A stretch of 64,000 bases of DNA, from positions 26,333,750 through 26,397,749 of the forward strand of contig NC_019876.2 of the NCBI RefSeq assembly GCF_002234675.1, given 5' to 3'. Position numbers and translations under genes: made by a program. This document shows, one piece after another, positions 23,201 to 32,649 of this stretch. The notes beneath the pieces are model-generated. The model saw only the letters and a program-made list of their open reading frames with translations. It was not told the DNA's origin and did no database searches. Each line of letters begins with the position of its first letter. Within the stretch, counting starts at the first letter, position 1. This DNA is from Oryzias latipes (lineage: Eukaryota > Chordata > Actinopteri > Beloniformes > Adrianichthyidae).

Positions 23201-23708
23201 TTGTTTAAACTCTGAGTTCAAACCGTCATATAAAAGTAACTCAAGTATTATAGAATGAAAGCAAAGATGATGACACGTCATCAAAGTCAACACTAATTAA
23301 TTTCTCCATTAAAAACTATTTCATAGTTAATGGATGCAGAGCCCTCACCAATTCTATTTGATTTAAGATCAACAATTCAAAGGTGATATCCCGCCTGATG
23401 ATGGGTCCAGGTGGTATACCTCACCTGGCCACCTCATCATGTCCGGGAGGGACGACGCTCTGCGCCGCCAGCTACACCTGGCTGGACTAAATCTGCACCC
23501 TAAAGCTCTGTGGATCTCAAACTACCAACACCTGTCCTACTTTTCCAGGCACGTGTGGATCAGGACGGTCGAAGCAGCCCCCCGGGCTGCGGCCTGGCCT
23601 TCAGGCAGGTAAACGGAGCGCAGGTGAGCATTTCCTGGAACAGTACACCTTGCTTTTGCTAGCATCATTAGCACAGCTGGCTCTAGAGTGGCGGCGGTCG
23701 CTTACCAT
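14287..23708 (-). CDS. ap1s1: AP-1 complex subunit sigma-1A
   Basis: Small subunit of the clathrin adaptor AP-1, which sorts cargo between trans-Golgi and endosomes. Five coding exons join in frame to 158 residues, the same length as human AP1S1: 23706-23708 (the ATG alone, donor gtaagc), 18231-18409, 14871-14979, 14650-14787 and 14287-14334. All junctions have GT/AG. The protein begins [20 protein letters not shown], contains [39 protein letters not shown] and [20 protein letters not shown], and ends [15 protein letters not shown], near-identical to the mammalian protein across the longin-like sigma fold. The first intron (about 5.3 kb) is packed with MITEs, a LINE tail and a SINE. The ATG exon lies in a CpG-rich block. 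The C-terminus favours AP1S1 over AP1S2/3. A candidate poly(A) signal (AATAAA on the minus strand) lies at 13675-13680 but is weakly supported. Confidence 0.96.
15576..16959 (-). mobile_element. Harbinger-like element with both ends, inverted relative to 6434
   Basis: Ends GGGTATTCC (15576) and GGAATACCC (16959). The right end in reverse reads like the left end of the copy at 6434 over several hundred bases, including the AT-rich insert (about 15990-16680) and a degraded transposase start near 16760. It lies in the first large intron region of ap1s1 (between 14979 and 18231). No clear 3-bp target duplication. Confidence 0.65.
17099..17819. mobile_element. mariner/pogo-type non-autonomous element
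   Basis: Ends CCGTATTTTCACGACTATA and, in reverse, CAGTATTTTCACGACCATA. TA flanks both sides (17097-17098 and 17820-17821). The internal ends carry repeated ggtgcgcc motifs. About 720 bp with no transposase. In the ap1s1 intron between 14979 and 18231. Confidence 0.75.
18755..18930 (+). mobile_element. LINE 3' tail (L2-like)
   Basis: Contains gtaaagcactttgtgttg and ends gtgctttataaataaagttt followed by (GATT)n, a usual 3' end of fish L2-like LINEs. No coding part is present. Confidence 0.6.
19007..19366 (+). mobile_element. ATATCG-type hAT MITE, copy 1 (right end lost)
   Basis: Shares ttatcgcaat, tatcgcaaaaga, caatcttatggcagcttga, gaccaatcggatgga and gcaagttatatcgt with the complete copy at 21398-21809. 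It is cut on the right where another repeat starts (tagggttgtgccgatg). Confidence 0.7.
20018..20236 (-). mobile_element. tRNA-derived SINE with perfect 19-bp target duplication
   Basis: On the minus strand the body starts GGAGCCGGTTTAGCTCGTGC (A-box-like) and has GGTTCGACTCC (B box), then the tail ggggtcgcc-type body ending GCAGCCGAAAGAAGAAG. The direct repeat aaaataaatgaagtaaaat flanks it at 19999-20017 and 20237-20255 without a mismatch, so the insertion is recent. It sits in ap1s1 intron 1. Confidence 0.85.
20285..20702 (+). mobile_element. ATATCG-type hAT MITE, copy 2
   Basis: Shares the same ordered blocks as 21398-21809 (tatcgcaaaagtcagc, caatcttatggcaacttga, ccaatcggatggagc, tcgcaagttatatca, ttcttcatatcatgtagccc). 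Its left end is worn. Confidence 0.7.
20724..21300 (+). mobile_element. TTAA-type MITE, nearly full copy lacking the right end
   Basis: Starts TTAAAGTTCCACTCTGATCATC, then cccagtggtcttt, tttctgcagagcggcag, aaaaatggcgagcaat and gatgcatcagaatggagcgg. It stops after ccatgtcctccatcttcaa. Confidence 0.75.
21398..21809 (+). mobile_element. ATATCG-type hAT MITE, complete copy
   Basis: Ends TAGGCCTGCACAATAT and, in reverse, TAGGGCTGCACGATAT. Flanked by ctcacagg (21390-21397) and cttacagg (21810-21817), an 8-bp target duplication with one change. About 410 bp, non-coding. Confidence 0.8.
21818..23589. other. remainder of ap1s1 intron 1
   Basis: No recognisable gene or repeat family, apart from a GC-richer segment at about 23380-23590 leading into the ap1s1 CpG block. 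Confidence 0.4.
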
Positions 23709-23900
23709 TCTCTGCCGGCTATGGAGCACTCTTCCGGGCACACGGACGAACTCTGCAACGACGCAGACACGGCGGACGCTAAAGGTCCATGTCTGAGCTC
23801 TTCGAACCGGACCGAAAAACAGCTGCAGAGCCGCGATACGGACCGACGGTTTCAACCGCAGCCCTGCAACGGGTCCGGGTAGCCGAGCACTTCCGCCTAA
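23590..23900 (-). promoter_or_regulatory. ap1s1: CpG-rich ap1s1 promoter and first exon
   Basis: A GC-rich, CpG-dense block in otherwise AT-rich DNA. It contains AGAATG|gtaagc on the minus strand: the ap1s1 start codon as the last three bases of exon 1 (23706-23708). No TATA box is evident, as expected for a housekeeping CpG promoter. The transcription start is not fixed by sequence. Confidence 0.6.
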
Positions 23901-24060
23901 GACCGAGCATGCGCACTACACATCCGCGTATGCTAGTCTATGACGTTGAGGACATTAAGTAAAAACTTTTAAATATTTGAAAATAAATAAATGTAAACAT
24001 TGTCAAATAAATGTAAGACAATAAATGACATTTTAAAGTAAAATCAAACCATAAAAAAAT

Positions 24061-24200
24061 GTATTTATTTATGCATGCATTGTGTGTGTGTTTGTGTATG
24101 ACTGTATGAATGCATGTATGCATATATGCATGTATGTATGTATGACTGAATGAATAAAGGAACGGACGAATTAACGGACGGACGAACGAAGGAACGAGCA
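24061..24200. repeat. tetranucleotide microsatellite (ATGT/GAAC-like)
   Basis: Runs of tgtatgta, atgaatga and ggacggacgaacgaa type units, directly left of a TTAA-type MITE fragment. Confidence 0.75.
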
Positions 24201-24421
24201 GGGAGCTGGTGGCCCACCAGCATATTTTCTATGTCACAAATGCAATCTTTTTCAAAGAGAATTATCTCATCTGCTCCTGATTCACAACGACTTGAATAAA
24301 GTAATCCTCATAAACACATTTTAAGTTTAAATTTCTTCATATATGTCCTTCATCATCAGAAAAATGCCACAAGAACGTGTTAAAGACACCAAAACACAAT
24401 TTTCATCAGAGTGGGTCTTTA
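24201..24421 (+). mobile_element. TTAA-type MITE, right part
   Basis: gggagctggtggcccaccag to catcagagtgggtcttta, matching the full copy at 49580-50070. Lies between ap1s1 and serpine1. Confidence 0.75.
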
Positions 24422-24655
24422 GTGTTTGCAAGTGACTCCCCAACATTTAGTGTTGGGGAGTCACTTGTTCCATTTTAGCCTTTTCAAATGTTTTTACTGA
24501 AGCTGCTCTCAGCTGCTAGAGTTCAAATATCATCCTTAGTTAAAATAATAAATATGCAGACACTGCAACTCCATCCATTCATTTTCTTAACCAGCTTAAT
24601 TATTTTTTTTAAGGTTACAGGGTTGCTGGAGCCTATCCCAGCCATTGTCATACTA

Positions 24656-25158
24656 CACATGAGCATCACAAGAACACGCTGAACGCGGGTTATTGAACGC
24701 ATGGTGTACACACTGATCTGTCGCTACCCGATACTAGCGCATGTTCTCACAGTTAGAGGAGGCTTGGCGTGAAATGCCAAAGTGATGCAAATCTCATGAA
24801 TCTCGCTTCCGACTTTTTCTTTCACAGCTCTATTCCGATACATAAAAGACTTGGCGTCATAGAATTCCAGCCGGAACCACATTTTTTCATTTCTCCTCCA
24901 CGATCCACGTTCAAACGATTGGCACTTCTGTGAATGAAGGGGGACGGGATCCAAATATTTCTTCCAAATCCAAGTACCTGATTGGTCAATGTTCAGTAGG
25001 TTTTACTTTTAATGGCCGTGCGTTTTATGCGTGGAGCTCGAAAACTGGCATGAAAACTTCTGTTGCATCACATGAATGCTTAAGATTTGAAGCCTGAATC
25101 ACACTTATACTTGTGTTTACATCGACTTCTCAATAAAAGTTGTTGCTTGCTTAAACAC
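24656..25158 (-). mobile_element. MADF-like transposon remnant, copy 2, inside an older repeat
   Basis: The minus strand encodes LEFYDAKSFMYRNRAVKEKV, matching copy 1 (YDTKSFIYRNRAVKE). The flanking cctgctgg-type repeat appears split: ggttgctggagcctatccc at 24613-24640 and ggttcaccctgtacag at 25175-25190 are normally adjacent in such repeats. Boundaries are approximate. Confidence 0.5.
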
Positions 25159-25770
25159 ATCAGGCAAAGGCGCGGTTCACCCTGTACAGTTCATCTATTC
25201 GTCCCAGGTATGCAGAAGCAAAAAGTCAGATTTAAATCTAAATAACGGTACTTGTTTATAATCCTTCCATTAGTTCTCCCCTGAACCTGAAAACAGCGAC
25301 TGTAGCTTTGGAGCAAACCTGCACCACAACAAAGACGTATGGAAATGTACGGAAAGAAAGGCTGCAAATGTGCAAATTCACAAAACTTTAATAAATATGA
25401 AAACAGCAAAAATACTGATGAAGCTTTATAGGAAACAGCAATAACACACATGACATTTAAAGTTTGGTCAGACATCATCTGTACAAATTTGGGAATCAGT
25501 GTCAACATTTTGTTCTCTTAAAGTTTCTTTCTTTCATGTTTTTTTTTTGAAAAATAAACCTTCATATAAATAAATAACAGTAAACAAACAAACTCTCGTC
25601 GAAGTCTCAGTCAGTGTTGAACAAATGTCCTTTCAGCTGTTGTTCATGAGGAAAACTCGGGGGAGTCGTAGAGTTTTCTGAGTCCTGCAGGTCTTGTGTC
25701 GGGTCCTTAACACGAGGTTCTGAGCAGCAGGAGTCTCACACAGTGGGACGACAGCAGTTCATCATGAAAA

Positions 25771-28700
25771 TCACTGATGTTCCGGTTGGTTGAAGTGACC
25801 CATGAAGAGAACGACACCTAAAAACACAACGGAAAGCATGAGGTGTCTGACCCGCCCACTCGACGGGTGTTGTTAAGTACTGAGATTTTGCACTGGGAGT
25901 TTTACCTGTGGACTTGTGCTGAATGAGAAAGAGGAATGGTCGGTCCAGTATGATCTCCTCCACGGCCATGCGAGAGAACATCACGGCAGCTAACACAGGG
26001 AAGAAGGTTAGATCTGGTCAGTAAAAAAGTGGTTTGATTTGGTGAGACGGAAATGTGTAAGAGGGAACCAATTGCCTTGCATTGTTTAACCCTTATCATA
26101 ACATTAAATGCAAAAAACTATTTATTTTTATTTTTTTATGCAATGGGAGACTTTTCATTACTTCATATAGAACAGAAATGTATTTCACCAAATTTACTGT
26201 GTATTTCAATTATGACAACCAGATATAAAATGAACTAAAAGTCAACATTAAATCTGGGTCCACATAAAATGTTACAAATTATTAATTAATTATTCCCAAG
26301 GCAATAACCATCCTCAATTCCAAAATACACAGATAAATCTGCATTAGCACAGTCCACTTAAGCGTCTACACAACAATAACACTCTACCTCATTGCCACCA
26401 CTTGTACATCTGATGTGTTCGCACAAAATGTTGCACGTAATTTTGAACACAAATCTTGGACATTCTTTACTACAGTTTATATTTGCACACTGTATACGCT
26501 GTATATACTGATTTATTTGATATTATATTTTGTTATTTTGTTACTCTCGCAGTGGAATGGTGATGCTTCAATACCATTGCACAATGGACAATGACTATAA
26601 AAAGCAAATCTATCTGTCTATTATTAAACGCTCACTGTAAACATCTACATGTAAATTGTGTGAACAGTAAAAATAACACTTATAGTATTATTTAGAAGTA
26701 CAAAACATTGTGGTTTTAATCATAGAAACAAATCTGTTCGTTTCGTTTACTGAAGACGTTTTAGAAATGAGCGAAAGTCTCTCAGAAGGACTCTGCCACA
26801 TGTGTTGCCACATGTTTACAATAACAGAATTTAGCCAATCACAGTCAAGCAATTGTACACATGGTTTTCAGAAAATGCTGGGGACCACATATTATTGATT
26901 TTATTATAGAAATGTGAATGTGGGCCATGGGCCGGACTTTGGACATGCCTGTTCTAGACCCTTCTGTTCTGGACTCTAACAAGTTTCTCTTGAGTTTTTG
27001 TGTAAGATGTTGGTCTGATGGTGAGAATTGGGGCTACCTGTGGCAGCTGCTGCCTTGGTTCCTTGTTCGTTCACCTCAATCGTTACTCTCTGCAGGACTT
27101 TGGACACGCAGAGCCTCTCATCAGCTGGAAGACGCAAACAGACACAGATTAGATGCAAAGCTCAGGTGATTGTTTTTAACTGTCTCTCAAACTTTTGCTT
27201 CCACACGCAGACACAAACACAAACGGACTTCCAAAGAGCTAGCTGCCAGACTTACAGGTTATCCGTGTGAAGTCAGCAGTGGCCAGGTTGAACATGTCTC
27301 CCAGTCCCATCTTATGCAGAGCAGTCTTCATGTTCACTTCAGAGTTCAGAGAAAACCTGTTCAAGTGCAAGACAGACGATTTAGTTTGCTGCTGTTAGAA
27401 AGATGGTCCCAACCTATCACCAAGCAGCCGGAGCCCACCTCGGCATGGCCAGCTGCCGGTTGACCTTCCTCATCTCGGACCTCCACTGCCTAATTTTCTG
27501 GCTGCTCAGATCTGCACTGAGCATGCCCAGTGGCACATCGTGCTCAAAAGGTGACACCAGCAGCATGCTCAATGTGTCGCCCTCATATGGCACTTCAATC
27601 ACATCGTAGTCCACCCCATCAGAAGTCACAAATTCCCCTGTAGATGCAGAAACAGAGAAAGATGTAGCTCGGGATTCAAGTCCAAAAAAAGCAAAGTGTC
27701 AAGATTTGGTAAAATGATCAACCTACCATAGTTGAAGCGGTTTGTGAGTCTCATCATTGGTACTGGCACCTTGCTGCCGTTGGCGCAGTGGAACATCCTC
27801 TCCTGTGTCAGTTTGGGGTTGAAGGGAACCTTCCACAGGCCCTGGAAATGGAGGGCATTCAGGAGGACCATGCGGGTCTCATCACTCAGAGATCCAGATG
27901 CCAAGAAGTCCTGGATCGAACCTGAACGTGAGAACAAATGGGTAAATGTGGGCACGCTGCAGCTTTTTGTTTTCCTCCTGTGCTGAAAAACTCCTTTTGT
28001 CCTTTTGTCCTTCCATTCAAGTAGAGTTGCTGATCTTCTTCTCTTTAGTCTTCATGCTGTTCAACTTGTTTAAAATCTTGTAAAGTAACTCAGCTTCTCA
28101 GCCATTTTTTTTGGCTTTCTGCTCTGCTATGAGCTAATTACTGTCACAACAATTTGAACAAAGAAATACTCAGTAAAGCCATTTTTAAGCCCTATTTTCT
28201 TGGACTCCGTCAACAGAAAAATGCCACAAGAACATATTTCAAACATAAAAAGCAGCATTTTCATTGGAGTGGTTGTATATGGTCCAGTCTGTTGCTGGAT
28301 GGATGTCAGTACCTGCAGTGTGGTCAGAGACCCAGGCATTGATGATGTTGACAGCCTGGTCTGACTTTGTGAAGTCCACCTGGTGGGGGTAGGTCTGGAA
28401 GGTCTTGGCCAGGGCCCGGCGGTATCCCTTTTCCAGGCTCATCTTTCTTTCCACCATCACCCCACTGGCAATATTTACCCCTTCCTCACTGGCCAGGTCC
28501 CGCTGCAGGAACCGCTGCTGCCGAGGCATCCCGCGATCTGCAGGCAAACAACACTTGATGTGTCCTGAAGCCTCTCGGTGACTCTTTCTCCCTGAAAAGT
28601 CCTGTCTGATCCTGAACCTCTGAGTCTCAGAACTGAGCCGCCTGTGTCACTTTTACTCATTGTGCTCCAATGCTGATAGGAGAAGACCATCATCTCCAGT

Positions 28701-29245
28701 GATGTTTGCTCACTTAGACGATTGCTCACACACATCCTGACCCTGTCAGTTGCTATGTCTCAAAGGAAAAACACAAACTGTGTGACATCTATAGAACGGC
28801 CTAAAGATGAAAAATCCCTTTTTCAGTGTTTTTTTTTGTTACCATGGTTACTTTTCTTCCCCTACAGAATGAAACTAATTTAAACAGGATTTACAGCAAT
28901 GCAAAAGTTACTCAGTTTATACAGCTTAAAATGCCAGACAGTGTGAGTTCTACCCAAAATGTCTGCAGACCTAAAGCTTAAATGTGCTAAGTCTGTGACC
29001 CACTCACCTCTCAGAGAAAAGCCCATGGCTGCAGTCAAGGCCCTGTAGGTGTCTCCATCAGCGCCAAGCTGCGCCATGGCCATGACAGAGGCAACACCAT
29101 ACGGCGACAAGGCCAGGTTCTGATCCACGGAGTCCTCAGCCACCTGAGAGAAGACCTTCAGGCCAAAGTCATTCTGCTTCTCCTGCAGGGAGCCGAGCCC
29201 CGCTCTGGTCAGGGTCAGCAGCAGGAAAACGGACACACAAATCAT
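25771..29245 (-). CDS. serpine1: plasminogen activator inhibitor 1 (serpin E1)
   Basis: Secreted serpin that inhibits tissue and urokinase plasminogen activators. Eight coding exons join in frame: 29008-29245, 28313-28537, 27727-27921, 27439-27637, 27256-27356, 27038-27124, 25906-25989 and 25771-25817. They give 391 residues (human 402). The start at 29245 opens a signal peptide (MICVSVFLLLTLTRAGLG) one base after an acceptor (exon starts 29246). Serpin landmarks: NLALSPYGVASVMAMAQLGA; the hinge EVNEQGTKAAAATG; the reactive-centre loop AAVMFSRMAVEEI, where R-M aligns with the human P1-P1' Arg-Met; and the C-terminal DRPFLFLIQHKSTGVVLFMG. The hinge has small residues, as expected of an inhibitory serpin. 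A non-coding first exon is predicted near 30.5 kb. A MITE copy sits in the intron between the second and third coding exons. Position next to ap1s1 and vgf supports serpine1 over other clade E serpins. Confidence 0.95.
26280..26951. mobile_element. LINE-tail-like and hAT-end fragments in a serpine1 intron
   Basis: 26540-26620 resembles a LINE 3' tail (caatggacaatgactataaa, then tctatctgtcta). 26918-26951 (gggccggactttggacatgc) is a typical hAT (Charlie-like) terminus. No transposase is seen. Between serpine1 exons at 25906-25989 and 27038-27124. Confidence 0.45.
28085..28275 (+). mobile_element. TTAA-type MITE fragment in a serpine1 intron
   Basis: Shares aaagaaatactcagtaaa, aaaaatgccacaagaacat and attttcattggagtgg with the full copy. 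It ends about 40 bp from the donor of the exon at 28313-28537. Confidence 0.7.
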
Positions 29246-30473
29246 ACTGTGAAGAGAAAAAACAGTGAAAGTCTTAAATGGGTGCTGCTCATTTTGATTA
29301 ACACAATGTCAAACAGTATTTTACAATGAAAAGGTAAGAATGTTCTTTGGAATTTCTTAAAGCTCAATGTAGCTCACACGCACATGCTACATTCATCAGG
29401 CGGGACAATGTCAATATAGCACTGGTCTACTAAGGTGAGCAAAAACGCAGTAAGGAAAAGTCAATCTGCACCGAAAAGCTTCCCACTCTAAATCTGGGGG
29501 GGTAAACATCAACACCAGCAAACTTCTCAGCTATGCTGAGAGCTATCCAGCATTCATAAATTCATAAAGGTCTGGAATGGAGATGAACGTCTGAAGATTG
29601 ATTCATGCTTCACACCAGTGGCTTGACTTTCAAAACTACATGTATTTTTAAGAGGTCTGTTATTTTTTGATCAAAACTCAAAAGACTCATTTGCATAAAG
29701 GCAATGGACTGTGCAATATGCAGACCACTACAGACCAAGGAGGTACATCTCAGACCTTTCAGAGCATTTTCCATGCTAAGTCTTCTCAGGGAAGGCCTTG
29801 GAAGCAAATTTAATATAAATAAAGCACGACCTAACCAATAGAATTATTACAAATAAAAGACCAAAGTGGGGCTGCAATATTGGTCCAAAAAAATATAAAA
29901 GAAAAAACTATGAAGCACAGAAGTGATGTGAGTCTGTTTTGCAGCTACATGACCTGTAGCTGCAGACCGTAAACCCGTCTGTCTATCAGATTATTCCAGA
30001 GTCAGATCTGAGGCCATGCTGCTGAAAGCTGAGGATTGGCTGAAGTCAGGTCATAGGTCAGAGAAGCATTGTTGAGAACAGATAGTGACAAAGTCTAGCC
30101 ACAGATCCAGCGAGTTTGTGTTCTTGCTCAGGGTTTGTTAGCACCAACGCAGTTAAGACCCAGTGTGGGTGTGGTGCTAGCAATCACTGCTACTGACTAT
30201 TCCATGTGATAATACAGCTGAGTGATGTTTATACCTAGTGAAGGTGTTTTTGGCCATTTGTTTGCCTCTATTTGAACAATTTTTGAATCATCATTCATTC
30301 CTACTATGTTTTTAACCTATAATCTCCTCAGTGCCATAATAGTAGAGGCTTGATGAATAGATCATTTTAAGAAATTTGCAGCATACAATATAATTCTGTG
30401 GTTCACTAAACCAAACTAAGACAAGTCCTCTTGTAGTTCAAGTGCAACCCATCAGATGTGTCGGCGTTCTTAC

Positions 30474-30675
30474 CTTTTAACGGTGGTTGTCAGGCGTAAA
30501 GAGCAGGTCTCTGTTGCTTCAGCTCTGCTGCTTGAGTCTGAAGAAACGATGGGGGCTTGTCTTTTTGTACTGCAGTCAGGAACCCGCCCCCTCTCTTCAA
30601 CACACTCTCGTGGAAACGCTGTCAGAGACGATGAAGTCATCTGACACTGTCTGGAGAGACTTCCTTTTAAATGAA
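30474..30675 (-). promoter_or_regulatory. serpine1: putative serpine1 non-coding exon 1 and core promoter
   Basis: On the minus strand the sequence GTTAAAAG|gtaagaacg gives a strong splice donor (exon end 30474), and the coding exon at 29246 has an acceptor one base before the ATG. A TATA-like ATTTAAAAG lies about 190 bp upstream of that donor (around 30668-30675), so a start site near 30640 would give a first exon of about 165 bases. Mammalian SERPINE1 also has a non-coding first exon. Inferred only from splice signals and spacing. Confidence 0.5.
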
Positions 30676-30679
30676 CTCC

Positions 30680-32530
30680 AACTCTCTCCTCTGACTAAGG
30701 CATGACAGGGCACATGGAAACTCGCTGAACTGTTTTCCACGACCAGAGCAGAAGAAAAGGTCCGGAAGTTCACGGATTTCTGTGTCCCTGGGTGTCTGAT
30801 AAATGCTGCGACTTGTCAGCAACTGGCTGATGGCCAAGTGCCTTTTTTTTAACATCCTAGACTGAGTCATGCTAGGACAGCCATGTCTTCATTTAGTCTA
30901 AAATTGTGTTTTTAAAGGTGTTCAAAAAATGTAATGATTGTTTACCAACTATTACATTCTTGCTTTGTTCAGGATTAGTTCAGGATCAGCTGCAAATTGG
31001 GTTTAGGGAGGTGTGAGAGCAGAGGCCGCCCCCTTTGCTGTCTGCTTCAACTTTTAACACCAACACATTTACACCAAATCATTAAAACCTCACGGGCTTT
31101 CAGCTGCAAAGGTGGTGAGTCAATCCCCTCCAGCTATTTAAATGTTCACATTCCTGAAGGAACAGACCGCAGAGGTGGGGTGGTTCTCTAACTGCCTTTA
31201 CACAGCATTAGTTATGGCCTTTTAGATGCTCCGAAACTCACTTTTTCCAACCCAAAGTCAGAATCAAAAACATCCCTGGCTTAGCACTAAGAAGAACAAA
31301 GTCATTCAAGTGGGTGACTCCCATCCATGTAAAAGGTTGTTGTGTGTTGTGTACAAGACAAGTTTATGTAACTAGGGGAAGGATGTTTACAAGAAGGGTG
31401 TGGATGTTCACAGATTTACACGGTTAGGTTTTTGGGAAGAAAAACAGCTGTTCCTTTGAGCTGTACCATGTTTTCAAACTGCATTTTTCTTCTTTTTTCT
31501 GTGCTCATAATATGCATCCCTCTTTGGTGAGCTGGATAGTTTGCTGTCGTTTGCAAGGTTGGTGGACCGCACCAGGATTCACTTGCAAGTGAATTGAGAT
31601 CCTGGTTTTCACAGAGAAATCAGTTCTTACTTGTTTGGTCCCTCACCCTAAATGCACCCTGGGGATGCTTTCACACTGTGCTGTTTGGTCCAGTCTGCTC
31701 TTAATAGCAACACATGAAAAATACCCAAATAACACCTTTTGTTATTATAATTTTTGCTTATTACTCAGCTACTCTAGCTGAATATGCCCACTGCTGACCA
31801 CCCAAACCTTTCTATAAAAATTCACAAAATTTCAGCTATTTCCTTGGAGTTCTTGTGGAAACTGTGGAAACGTTCATGTGTTACTGACTGTAAATGAGAA
31901 GTGGACTGAGTGACTCCTCCCCCCTGGCATTCCAAACAGGAAGTAGCCGCTGGTTCCAAGAAGCTAATCTCCCACAGACTTAAATAGAGAAATAAACAGC
32001 TATTACTCGGTCATTTTATTGGCCAAAATAACCATTCTTGATTTGCAGATGCAGTCGATGGTTACTGTTGAGTCATGGCATCTGGACTTACTGTCTTCTC
32101 TTCTTAAAGCAGACTCACTCAGAATGAAGAAGCTCTGTGGTTAAAACGTTTCAATGCAGGAAATCAAGAAGCCTAGTTGCCATGACTCAACTTTAAGACG
32201 TCACCTGGACAAACGAGAATTTACATCAATAAATGTGTGACTTTTTCTATGATCTTCGATGTTTCAGTCAGATTTTTTAGGACTGCTGAGGTGATCTGTG
32301 ATTACTGCCTTTAGCAGTGGATTTGTGTCTATAAGAGCTGAATTTGATCTGTGAGATCATGAAGCAGGACTGAAAAAACTATATAAGACTAATTCCAGAT
32401 AATCCATCTAATAGATTTAACCACTTGAAACCTGATGTACTTTATGATTTGTTTCTCAATATTATGTAAAAACAGACATAACTCCAATGTTTTTCTTTGA
32501 AATGTGTGCAAATATTACACAACATTCTCT
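30680..32530. other. gene-poor DNA upstream of serpine1
   Basis: No exon or recognised repeat. May hold serpine1 regulatory sequence, but nothing specific is visible. Confidence 0.4.
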
Positions 32531-32535
32531 TTTTC

Positions 32536-32640
32536 AGAATCAGAAGTACTTTATTGATCCCACATGTGGGAAATGTGTGCATTACAGTAGCAGCATTGTA
32601 ATCATATAAGAAAATAGAATAATATAAAAACAAAATAACA
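32536..32640 (-). mobile_element. LINE 3' tail, reversed
   Basis: cagaatcagaagtactttat then tgatcccacatgtggg is the reverse of the gggatcaataaagtatttctgattctg type end common to fish LINEs (Rex1/Babar-like). Confidence 0.5.
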
Positions 32641-32649
32641 AAAAAGTAA

